Source: SZUA-309 sp965215995 (lineage in GTDB: Bacteria > Pseudomonadota > Gammaproteobacteria > Pseudomonadales > Azotimanducaceae). From it: 64,000 nucleotides of DNA. Numbering within the stretch: the stretch's first letter is position 1; each line of letters opens with the position of its first letter. The position numbers and the translations under genes are program-made. The DNA lies in the NCBI GenBank assembly GCA_965215995.1, contig OZ244128.1, positions 5,146,001-5,210,000 of the forward strand, read 5' to 3'. Under the pieces are notes generated by a model. It saw nothing but the letters and a program-made list of their open reading frames with translations, was not told the DNA's origin and ran no database searches. Shown here one piece after another: positions 51,952 to 59,381 of the stretch.

Positions 51952-52713
51952 CTAACTTCGCCACCTTTCCGTTTCGCGCAGATTGGCGACGACTCTGACA
52001 AACCCGAGATTTCTACCGGCATCAGTTTCGATCATCTCCGCTTCACCCTTAACACCGCGTGCGCCTTCGATCGCACGATCCCAATGCGCCCAAAACTTCC
52101 AGCCAATCTCTAGCCAATCGGCGACCTCCACATTGACTTTGCCGATTCGTTCCCAATGCCTACGCCACCATGCTGGGGAGTGAAACGAAGCAAAATCCCA
52201 GTTCCACCCAGCCTGGAGATGCTCAGGCGGGTCATCCGTGAATTCCTGAACAAGCCCAGGGGAGACGATTCCGATCTGACATCCTGGCTTTAAAAACCGG
52301 GTGATGTAGCCGAGGTACAGATCATCGGTCCCGAAATAGTGATAGGCATCCAAGCTCACGATCGCATCAAATTGGTTCTCGTCAAACGGCAGTACGTGTG
52401 CTTCTGCGTGAACGGCGTGTATCTGATCTGTGAGGCCTGCTTCTTGAATGCGCTTCTGATTTTCTTCAGCAGCGATCCAAAGGTCAGTCGCCCAGACTTC
52501 CACACCAAATTCACGTGTAAAAAACACCGAAGTCATGGCTTTGCCACAACCCAGGTCGAGAATCTTCATTCCCGGTCTTAGCTCAAGTGCTTCGGAAAGA
52601 AACTCAGCAATCCAAATTGCGTTGGGGCCCATGGAATTCGCGATCATCCAGTCGTGGTCATACTTTGATGATCGAGGAAAGCGCTCGCGCGCAAAAGAGT
52701 CGTTTAGCGGCAT
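51952..52713 (-). CDS. SAM-dependent methyltransferase
   Basis: About 253 residues from the ATG at 52713 (MPLNDSFARERFPRSSKYDHDW), which has GGAG 9 bases upstream. An in-frame codon at 52758 is less likely. Motif I is ILDLGCGKAMTSVFF, motif II VWATDLWIAAEEN, and FDAIVSLDAYHYFG follows, typical of a class I methyltransferase of the UbiE/cyclopropane-synthase-like group. The C-terminal part is rich in Trp. The neighbour is the split P-loop gene in the same direction, 255 bases upstream. The substrate is unknown. Confidence 0.82.
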   Translation of the reverse strand: MPLNDSFARERFPRSSKYDHDWMIANSMGPNAIWIAEFLSEALELRPGMKILDLGCGKAMTSVFFTREFGVEVWATDLWIAAEENQKRIQEAGLTDQIHAVHAEAHVLPFDENQFDAIVSLDAYHYFGTDDLYLGYITRFLKPGCQIGIVSPGLVQEFTDDPPEHLQAGWNWDFASFHSPAWWRRHWERIGKVNVEVADWLEIGWKFWAHWDRAIEGARGVKGEAEMIETDAGRNLGFVRVVANLRETERWRS

Positions 52714-52968
52714 CGTAGTTATCTCCACGTTGCTCACCGCAATTCGGCGAACAGTCAATGTTGGTGTTGGTTATTCGTGGAGAAGCGTGGCGGGGCAGAA
52801 CGCCACGAAGAGACAGCGCTATCTCGCCAGCATCTCCTGAATTGCAGCGACGACCCTCATAAGCGCTTACCCCATTTTTCCATTGAGAATTCGTATAGAG
52901 TAGCGGGTTGTTCGAGTGTCCGCACCTGGCCGTTGGAGTCGGTTGATTTGCGATTGCCGAAGTCTGCT

Positions 52969-53536
52969 TTAGAGAAAGCTGCGACGACGGGCAAGATCTT
53001 CGAGATCGGTATCATCCCATGATCGCGCTTCGACTAACTGCACGTCGATGAACGCAGAGTGCAATAAATCAAGACAGAGTTCCTGATATATCGACCAGAA
53101 CTTAACAAACCCAGACTTCCCGTGGAGTTTTAGGCCTATGCCTATCGGAGTTCGCTCGATCCAAGCGAACAGCTTCCGCGTCCAATCTTCACCTCTTTCG
53201 GGGAGAACTGACTCATAGTGCTCAGACGGGTTTTCGACGGACAAGTAAGTAATCGAAGTATCAGGTGCGAGTTCCTGCCAGAGGTTGAAATAGCGGCTAA
53301 TCTCATCCGAACTGACACGCTGTTCAAACAGAAATCGAACCGTATTCTGAAACGCATATCCATCGAGTATCGCAACCGCTTCAGATTGGGATTGAACAAA
53401 TGATCGCCATGCATCCAGGCAAACCTTAGAAGAGTCGCTGTCACTCTTTCTCGACAATGCCCGCCGTTCCTTAGGCATGATCGGGTGATCTGGAGACTCT
53501 TCTAGCCACCACGTTGCATCTACACCTCTAGCTTGC
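52969..53536 (-). pseudogene. C-terminal part of a P-loop kinase-like gene split by IS256
   Basis: Codons from 53526 to the stop at 52969 give GVDATWWLEESPDHP and then AILDGYAFQNTVRFLFEQR, WKxx-like RGEDWTRKLF and KSGFVKFWSIYQELCLDLL, about 185 residues. The pattern resembles hypothetical P-loop NTPases related to thymidylate kinases. It has lost its own start. Bases 53527-53536 are one copy of the IS target duplication. The missing N-terminus with the Walker A motif is at 54857-54943. A frame runs into the IS256 end, so a hybrid fragment could be translated. Confidence 0.85.
53527..53536. repeat. Left target duplication of the IS256-family element
   Basis: TCTAGCTTGC, identical to 54857-54866 on the other side of the element. 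IS256 elements usually duplicate 8-9 bases, so one base may be chance. Confidence 0.85.
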
Positions 53537-54856
53537 GGTAGTGCACCCTTCTTTCTGTAATTTCCAGGTGGCTTAGAAGAGCTGAGCCACCCCGTTATCC
53601 TTTTGAAAGCGATTTTCGACGATTGCGAACAGAAGGAAAAACAAGAATGGCTCAGCGAGTCGAGCATAGATCGATTGACGATGCAGTGGAACTGCTGAAA
53701 GAGAATGGCTTCGAGGGATTGGCTGAGGCGGTCACGGTGCTGATGAACTCAGCGATGATCGCCGAACGAAGCGAGTACCTGGGTGCTGCGCCCTACGAGC
53801 GCAGCGCCACCAGGGTTGGCTACGCCAACGGCTTCAAGGACAAGACGCTCAAGACCCGATTGGGTGAGCTGCCTCTCAAAGTGCCGCAGACCCGGGACAG
53901 TGAGTTTTACCCGCAGAGCCTGGAGAAAGGCCTGCGCTCAGAACGGGCCTTACTGCTGTCGATTGCCGAGATGTATGTCCAGGGTGTATCGACACGCCGG
54001 GTGAAGAAGATCGTCGAGGAGCTCTGTGGCATGGAGGTGAGTTCCACCCAGGTGTCTCGAGCGGCAGCGGAGTTAGATGAGCTGCTTGAAGCCTGGCGGA
54101 CCCGGGATCTCGGCCGCTATCGTTACATCGTCCTGGATGCGCAGTATGAGAAGGTTCGCCAAGGCGGCCAAGTGCTTGATGCAGCAGTACTTATTGCTTG
54201 TGGCGTGGGATCTGACGGGAAACGGGATGTGCTGGGTTGCTCAGTCTCACTCTCAGAAGCTGAGGTGCACTGGAGAGCCTTCTTATCCAGCCTGAAGGAT
54301 CGAGGATTGCACGGCATCGAGTTTGTGGTCAGCGACGCGCATGAGGGTTTACAGGCCGCTCGTAAGGCGGTGTTCGGTAGTGTGCCGTGGCAGCGGTGTC
54401 AGTTCCATCTGCAGCAGAATGCCGGTCAGTACGTGCCGACCCTGGCAATGCGTTCAACGGTCGCTGCCGATATCCGTTCGATCTTCAACGCGCCGGATCA
54501 AGAGGAGGCAGAGCACCTGCTGGGTAAGTTCCTTGAGCGTTATCGGAAGAAGGCGCCAAAGCTGGCTACCTGGGCCGAGGAGAACCTGCCGGAGGGCTTT
54601 ACGGTGTTCAGCTTCCCACCAACCCACCGTCGCCGACTGCGCACGACGAACCTGGTGGAGCGGTTGAACGAGGAGATCCGGCGCCGTACACGAGTGGCAA
54701 GGCTATTCCCGAACGAGGCTTCGTGCCTGCGCTTGGTGACGGCCGTGGTGATGGAGATCGCTGAAGACTGGCAGACGGCGGAGAAGCGCTATCTGACCTT
54801 CAGCGACTAACAAGCGATCAGGGGATAACCGAAATTACAGAAGAGATGTTGCTTAA
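53537..54856 (+). mobile_element. IS256-family insertion sequence inside a P-loop gene
   Basis: 1320 bases, flanked by 10-base direct repeats. The inverted ends share TTCTGTAATTTC, found at 53553-53564 and, inverted, near 54831-54842, while the outer bases match poorly. It carries one transposase. It inserted after codon 29 of the leftward P-loop gene. Removing the element and one copy of the repeat restores the reading frame exactly, so it looks recent. Confidence 0.85.
53647..54810 (+). CDS. IS256-family (mutator-like) transposase
   Basis: 387 residues from the ATG at 53647 (MAQRVEHRSIDD); an in-frame codon at 53623 is less likely. The first catalytic Asp is in YIVLDAQYEKVRQ, the second in VVSDAHEGLQAA and the Glu in TTNLVERLNEEIRRRT. 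C-H residues in WQRCQFHLQQNA fit the family. Full length and intact, so the element may be mobile. Confidence 0.93.
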   Translation: MAQRVEHRSIDDAVELLKENGFEGLAEAVTVLMNSAMIAERSEYLGAAPYERSATRVGYANGFKDKTLKTRLGELPLKVPQTRDSEFYPQSLEKGLRSERALLLSIAEMYVQGVSTRRVKKIVEELCGMEVSSTQVSRAAAELDELLEAWRTRDLGRYRYIVLDAQYEKVRQGGQVLDAAVLIACGVGSDGKRDVLGCSVSLSEAEVHWRAFLSSLKDRGLHGIEFVVSDAHEGLQAARKAVFGSVPWQRCQFHLQQNAGQYVPTLAMRSTVAADIRSIFNAPDQEEAEHLLGKFLERYRKKAPKLATWAEENLPEGFTVFSFPPTHRRRLRTTNLVERLNEEIRRRTRVARLFPNEASCLRLVTAVVMEIAEDWQTAEKRYLTFSD

Positions 54857-54866
54857 TCTAGCTTGC
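54857..54866. repeat. Right target duplication of the IS256-family element
   Basis: TCTAGCTTGC, the second copy of the repeat at 53527-53536. Confidence 0.85.
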
Positions 54867-54943
54867 AGAATCCCGCAAAGTCGCTCGGACGCAGTGCTTT
54901 TCCCGGAACCCGATATTCCCTCGATGTTAATTATCCTGCGCAT
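54857..54943 (-). pseudogene. N-terminal 29 codons of the split P-loop kinase-like gene
   Basis: From the ATG at 54943 the reverse strand reads MRRIINIEGISGSGKSTASE and on to ILQAR, with Walker A GISGSGKST at residues 9-17. The reading stops at the IS256 boundary, and the same residues QAR resume at 53536 on the far side. Joined, the two pieces give a protein of about 214 residues. Too short to be noticed as an independent gene. The codon start has no strong ribosome-binding site. Confidence 0.85.
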
Positions 54944-55034
54944 CAAAGAAGGCTAAACGACGCGGCTTTGAATGTCTCTAGTTGGGCCGAAAGCAGCCTG
55001 GTGCAGCGCACAATCAGACTTCCTATCGACCCTA

Positions 55035-55098
55035 TGTATGGACTCCCCCAACCTAGTTGCCTAGGTTGGAGGTCGACCAAAACCAAGGAGTCCATACA
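55035..55098 (+). repeat. Nested perfect inverted repeats before an IS110 remnant
   Basis: TGTATGGACTCC (55035-55046) is repeated inverted at 55087-55098, ending on the A of the ATG. Inside it CCAACCTAG (55048-55056) pairs perfectly with CTAGGTTGG (55061-55069) around a TTGC loop. This is the left non-coding end of an IS110-type element, the place where related elements encode a structured bridge RNA. Confidence 0.6.
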
Positions 55099-55301
55099 TG
55101 TCCTATTCAATAACAATCGGAGTTGATCTCGCAAAGAATGTCATTCAGGTATCGGTAGTCTCTGAACGTGGCAAAGAGGTTCTTAACCGCTCGCTGACGC
55201 GCCGGTTCGGTAAGTTCGACTTAGAACGAACGCGTTCGAACACAGGAGTCTTACGCAAATCCACTTATTCCTGCCCCTGCTGGATCTGGCATGCTCTTTG
55301 A
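55098..55301 (+). pseudogene. Truncated IS110-family transposase (N-terminus only)
   Basis: The start MSYSITIGVDLAKNVIQVSV carries the family's first catalytic Asp (IGVDLAKN), as in RuvC-like DEDD transposases. Similarity seems to continue through SERGKEVLNRSLTRRFGKF, about residue 41, and then stops. The remaining residues to the TGA at 55301 look random. The rest of the roughly 340-residue transposase and the element's right end are absent. Confidence 0.75.
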
Positions 55302-55320
55302 CAAGTCATGGGGGTGTGTA

Positions 55321-56271
55321 ATGCGGATATCGCTATTTCTACTTTCGTTGCTCGTCGCTGCTGATGGAGTGGCTGGGGGATTCGCATGGACGCCGAACCT
55401 CCTTCAGAATCCTGGTGCAGAGTCAGGTAGCCTGGTTGGATGGACAACTGATGATCCGGAAGTGGTGCAGGCATCGAGGTCACAAAGGACCCAATCCGGC
55501 ATCGTTCAACCACGAGTAGGCGATTGGTTCTTCAACATGGCTGCAGGGCCAGCCGGACCGTCAGGCGAGGCCGTTGAGAAGAGGCTTTATCAGAAGGTTG
55601 ACGTAAGCGCATACAGCACCGCCATAGACAACTCTCAGCTTCTTGCCCGGGCCAGTTCATACTTTCAAACTGAAGACCGACCGGAATTCGAAGGATCTGA
55701 CGTTGGCGGGGTAAATCTCTACTTTCTCGACGGCCAAGCGGAGGTCATTGATGGTTGGCGGTCCATCCTCGCGTCTCCTAATCTGGCCTGGGTCCATGCC
55801 CGCCTGGAGGGTACCGTGCCGCCGGGTACCCGCGCGATTGCTTTCGAGCTGCGAGGGAAAAAAACCGAACGGACTTTCGTCAACGCGTTTTTTGACGACG
55901 CGAATCTTCGTCTGCGGATAATCTCCCAGGAAATTGAGATCGACTTAAAGCCCCGGACTCACTCCAACGTCGTGGTTCCGGACAGTTATCAAAAGGTCTG
56001 GGTCGCGATCCTCGGCGATGAAGAGGTTGACGTTGCGAACATCGAACCTTCTGCGGTCAGATTAGGTCCGGACGAGGCAGCACCTAGAACGTACAGGTAC
56101 ACCAACGTAAACGACGACGGTTTCGCCGACTTGAAGCTCCTCTTTCTGATCAGAGAAACGGGCATCGCTTGCGGCGATAGCAATGTGGAGTTGACCGCTA
56201 AAACCGTCGATGGGTCGCTGCTGTACGGCCGAGACATTGTAAAGACCCGAGGTTGTCGGCATCACGGCTGA
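55321..56271 (+). CDS. Secreted protein with CBM-like and dockerin-like repeats
   Basis: 316 residues from the ATG at 55321, which has GGGGG seven bases upstream. A signal peptide (MRISLFLLSLLVAADGVAGG) is followed by LLQNPGAESGSLVGWT, a carbohydrate-binding-like jelly-roll seen in exported bacterial proteins. The C-terminal part (about 205-310) has the IDLKP...VWVAILGDEEVDVANIEPSAVRLGP pattern, then YTNVNDDGFADLKLLF, a single calcium-loop-like NDDGFAD. No sorting tail is visible. Function unknown; perhaps adhesive or envelope-associated. Starts 20 bases after the IS110 remnant. Confidence 0.75.
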   Translation: MRISLFLLSLLVAADGVAGGFAWTPNLLQNPGAESGSLVGWTTDDPEVVQASRSQRTQSGIVQPRVGDWFFNMAAGPAGPSGEAVEKRLYQKVDVSAYSTAIDNSQLLARASSYFQTEDRPEFEGSDVGGVNLYFLDGQAEVIDGWRSILASPNLAWVHARLEGTVPPGTRAIAFELRGKKTERTFVNAFFDDANLRLRIISQEIEIDLKPRTHSNVVVPDSYQKVWVAILGDEEVDVANIEPSAVRLGPDEAAPRTYRYTNVNDDGFADLKLLFLIRETGIACGDSNVELTAKTVDGSLLYGRDIVKTRGCRHHG

Positions 56272-56730
56272 GGGTTCGATTTTCTGATGACACATCCCAT
56301 CGCGCATTGGCCAATACAAGGCTAGTACGACTGGAGGTCACGTTTTGGCCGAACTTGGCGGTACAAACCCGCTAATCGAACGGCTGCTTTAGGGTGGAGT
56401 TGAAGTGGTTTCGAGAATGCCTCCAAAGGGAGTCGTAGTCTTCTGCCACTTCCACGACCCTTCTAACACCCTGAGTAGCGGGAGTAGCGGGAGTACTAGT
56501 CTGAAATCTCGTGAATAGAGCCATTCACCCTCCAAGCTTTCATTCTTACTGAGCCGTCGACGATCAAGTTCTCTTCCGGATACAGATAGCCATGCCTTGC
56601 CAGCGTGTTGAGTTTCCGGAAGTGAGAGCCTCCTTGTCACCGCGTAGTCGGTTAGGACCGTACTGGTAGAGTAGTTGTAGGTAGACAACGCAGTACTTAC
56701 GCTCTTTGATCCATCTCAACAGGTCTTTCG
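56272..56730. other. 459-base stretch without a clear gene
   Basis: A + strand frame ending at about 56389 (HVLAELGGTNPLIERLL then TAG) looks like the last residues of a lost gene, but it opens only 30 codons earlier. A reverse frame at 56389-56688 (99 codons) has low-complexity sequence and no start context, so I do not call it. A short tandem repeat lies inside (56473-56495). Confidence 0.4.
56473..56495 (+). repeat. Short 9-base tandem repeat
   Basis: GAGTAGCGG is present twice followed by GAGTA, 2.6 copies in all, in non-coding DNA. Confidence 0.6.
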
Positions 56731-58284
56731 CTAGGGGCCGTTCTGTCGTATGACAGCGCTCAATACCTTTGCAAGCCGGTCCGACCGGTATGGTTTCTTG
56801 AGAAATTCCAAGTTGGGATCTTCCTGTGCAAATGCGGGAAGGCTCTCCTGGGGGTCATAACCACTACAGATGACGATTGGCGTTTGCGAGCTAATCTTCC
56901 TCAGATCGCGCAAGCATGACCAACCATCTTTGACGGGCATTTTTAGGTCAAGTAGGACTGCATAGAATTTTCCCGCGTCACGTTCAAACGCGGCTTCCGC
57001 CTCGAAAGCGTCGCTCGCTTCCATAACATCGTAACCTAGCCTGGCAAGTAAACCGGCTGCAACCTCACGCACACTAGCGTCGTCATCAACCACCAGAACC
57101 AGTCGACCGGCATCGCTCGCGGTATCCCGCCCCGCCGTCGCATCGCCAGACTCTTGCGCCGTGGAGGCAGGCGCCTTCGTTTCATTCCAACGTAGCGTAA
57201 CTTTGGTTCCCGAAACTTGGCTATCAACGGAGATCGAACCACCCAGGTCATCCATAATCTTCTTTGTTGAGGCCAACCCCAAGCCATGCCCTTCCCCTTT
57301 GGTGGAAAACAGTGGATCGAAGATCTTTGTGATGACAGATTCTGGTATTCCGTGCCCGCTGTCGCTAACGGTTAGCTCAACGCAATTGGCCGGTTCCTCT
57401 GTTGCCCGGCAAAGGGTAACTGAGATGGAACCACGCATTCCGATCATCGCGTCGCCCGCGTTCAAAAGCACATTCATCAAGACCTGCTGAACTTGCGAAA
57501 CGTCCGCTGAGAGATACACCGGAAACTCAGGCGCGTCTACTTCAATAGCAACCCCAGCGGGCATCACGGGCGCGAGCAGCCCTGCCATCGTCTGTATCTC
57601 CGCCTTCAAGTCAACCTGGCCTGGCCGGCCAACATTTCGACCCGCGAAACTCAACAACTGACGACACAGCAACGCAGCGCGGTCTGCTCCACTTAGGATA
57701 TGGTTGATGTCTTCTCGCGCTTCTTGGCTTGCGGACAGCTTCATCTGCGCCAGTTCGGCATGCCCGATAATGGTCGTCAGCATGTTGTTGAAATCGTGCG
57801 CCACGCTCCCCGCAAGTTCGGTCATTCCACGCATCAGCTGTGCCCGCTCACGGAGTTCGTTGGCACGCCGCATCTGCGTATAGGTGTAATACAACATCGA
57901 TGGATAGGTAACTGCGACCGCAGCCATCGGCAGTTCCCAACCCACTACATCATGGACGATTGCGGCAAACGTCAAGCCAGATAGCAAGACCACTCCGAAT
58001 GCCAGATAAATCCAGTGACTCGCTGGGTGCAGACTCACGCTAGGTGCCAAAGCCACCATCAATCCCAAGCCCATGGCAGCCACCCACAAGTGCGGAACGA
58101 GGTGAACAAGCGTGACTACCATGATCAAGTCGAACATTGCTTCGACCCAACTGCGCGACATTTCCTTGACGCGCAGGTTCAAGAAAACCGCAATGGGCGA
58201 CCCAACTCCAACTAACAACCCAGCGAGCCAGAATCGATTCTCGCCAACTCCGGGAAGGGTGACAGCAAGAACAGCTAGCGCCAC
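56731..58284 (-). CDS. Membrane hybrid histidine kinase
   Basis: 517 residues from a GTG at 58284. About residues 1-130 form four or five membrane helices without a periplasmic sensor. A HisKA region has the phosphoacceptor His163 in GSVAHDFNNMLTTIIGHAEL. The ATPase domain shows VLMNVLLNAGDAM, DSGHGIP and GHGLGLA. A C-terminal receiver domain has LVVDDD and the phosphoacceptor in AVLLDLKMPVKDG. AAGGGGG lies 7 bases before an in-frame CTG at 58335, and the intervening residues look coding (LVESPRAKALLFRIVGH), so a CTG start is possible. No output regulator lies beside it. Confidence 0.88.
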   Translation of the reverse strand: MALAVLAVTLPGVGENRFWLAGLLVGVGSPIAVFLNLRVKEMSRSWVEAMFDLIMVVTLVHLVPHLWVAAMGLGLMVALAPSVSLHPASHWIYLAFGVVLLSGLTFAAIVHDVVGWELPMAAVAVTYPSMLYYTYTQMRRANELRERAQLMRGMTELAGSVAHDFNNMLTTIIGHAELAQMKLSASQEAREDINHILSGADRAALLCRQLLSFAGRNVGRPGQVDLKAEIQTMAGLLAPVMPAGVAIEVDAPEFPVYLSADVSQVQQVLMNVLLNAGDAMIGMRGSISVTLCRATEEPANCVELTVSDSGHGIPESVITKIFDPLFSTKGEGHGLGLASTKKIMDDLGGSISVDSQVSGTKVTLRWNETKAPASTAQESGDATAGRDTASDAGRLVLVVDDDASVREVAAGLLARLGYDVMEASDAFEAEAAFERDAGKFYAVLLDLKMPVKDGWSCLRDLRKISSQTPIVICSGYDPQESLPAFAQEDPNLEFLKKPYRSDRLAKVLSAVIRQNGP

Positions 58285-58459
58285 ATGACCGACGATGCGG
58301 AATAGCAGTGCCTTCGCTCTGGGTGACTCGACCAGTGGAATACCCCCTTGATAGGTCCGCTACCGCATCAGCTTAGCATGTGAAATGTCACCAGATCGCG
58401 TTCATTGAGGACGAAAACCGCTACCAGTCCACCCTGTTTTCCCGAACGTACTGACAGGG

Positions 58460-58831
58460 CTATCGACGCGTCGCCAGGGCAATCGTGTTCCCACCTGGGT
58501 CTGCAAAGAAAGCCATCCACTCTTCGGTGCCCGGATTGTCGAAAACGCCTTCATCGTCACGGTGAACCAGATGAGGTTGGCTCATGAAGCTGACGCCTCT
58601 CTCCAAGAGCTCTGAGTAGGCGCTTTCGATATCATCAACCCAGAAGTACAAGGTTGCTTCGGCATTGTTCTTTTCGAACAGCAATCGGGTCCCGCAAAAC
58701 TCGAAGAAGAGCAATCCGGGCGCTTCATACAGCGCCAAGAACCGCGCACCCAGAACCTCCTCGTAAAAGGTCTTCGTCTCTCCGAGATCCTTGGTGTTGG
58801 CGGCGATCTGATGGATTCTGGTCAATCGCAT
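58460..58831 (-). CDS. VOC-family (glyoxalase-fold) protein
   Basis: 123 residues with the N-terminal HQIAANTKDLGETKTFYEEVLGARFL pattern and C-terminal WMAFFADPGGNTIAL, two beta-alpha-beta-beta-beta modules of the glyoxalase/dioxygenase superfamily. A metal-binding His is at residue 7, and other ligand positions are less certain. It is divergent from a MarR gene with a palindrome between, so it is probably its target. The substrate is unknown. Confidence 0.85.
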   Translation of the reverse strand: MRLTRIHQIAANTKDLGETKTFYEEVLGARFLALYEAPGLLFFEFCGTRLLFEKNNAEATLYFWVDDIESAYSELLERGVSFMSQPHLVHRDDEGVFDNPGTEEWMAFFADPGGNTIALATRR

Positions 58832-58850
58832 TGGCAGATATCCTCATATC

Positions 58851-58867
58851 CGTTAGCATTGCTAACG
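58851..58867. promoter_or_regulatory. Palindromic operator between the VOC and MarR genes
   Basis: CGTTAGCATTGCTAACG is a perfect inverted repeat with seven-base arms and a three-base centre. It lies 19 bases from each start codon of the divergent pair. That is the placement of a MarR-family operator controlling both. Confidence 0.65.
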
Positions 58868-58886
58868 TTATGCTTGGAGATGGCTT

Positions 58887-59315
58887 GTGTCAATAACTGA
58901 AGATCTGGTGACTCTGAACTCCGCCATGACGCAACTGATGCGCAGAATCAGACGCGTCGATGATCGGCAAGGGATCGGTAGAGCGCGATTGTCCGCTCTG
59001 GCCGTTCTGCACTTCGGCGGTGAATGCTCGCTGAGCGAGCTCGCCGATGCAGAAATGGTCAGCCGTGCGACCATGCACCACATTGTGAAAGGTCTTGAAG
59101 GTGATGGTCTGATCAGGCGCGAACAGGATCCAAAAGACTTTCGCCGTCAGGTGCTCAAGCTCACCCGGGCAGGCAGCAGAGCAATCATCGGAGCGCATGC
59201 TGCAAGACTTGCCTACTGGAAGAGTCTCACCGCGGGCATACGTGCTGAGGAGCTGGCAGCCGTTGCGGCTGCGCTGGATCTAATGCGGAAGAACGCCGCT
59301 ACTGACTTGACGTGA
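58887..59315 (+). CDS. MarR-family transcriptional regulator
   Basis: 142 residues. A winged helix is seen at about 45-115 (CSLSELADAEMVSRATMHHIVKGLEGDGLIRREQDPKDFRRQ), with the flanking helices forming the dimer. The start is a GTG at 58887. It probably represses itself and the divergent VOC-family gene through the 17-base palindrome. The ligand is not predictable. Confidence 0.88.
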   Translation: MSITEDLVTLNSAMTQLMRRIRRVDDRQGIGRARLSALAVLHFGGECSLSELADAEMVSRATMHHIVKGLEGDGLIRREQDPKDFRRQVLKLTRAGSRAIIGAHAARLAYWKSLTAGIRAEELAAVAAALDLMRKNAATDLT

Positions 59316-59381
59316 GCCTGATGATTGACCAGTTGCTTAATGAAATATCTAAAAATATCAGATAGTTGAGATACTTATGTT

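Noticed and set aside
56272..56390. Last codons of a lost + strand gene (GTNPLIERLL)
   Set aside because: Only about 30 codons are open and no family is recognisable; mentioned as content of the gap only.
56473..56495. CRISPR-like or satellite array
   Set aside because: Only 2.6 copies of a 9-base unit, with no spacers and no cas genes anywhere in the window.
56389..56688. A 99-codon reverse frame
   Set aside because: Composition is unlike a protein (Leu/Pro and Ser/Thr runs, with a tandem repeat inside) and there is no ribosome-binding site.
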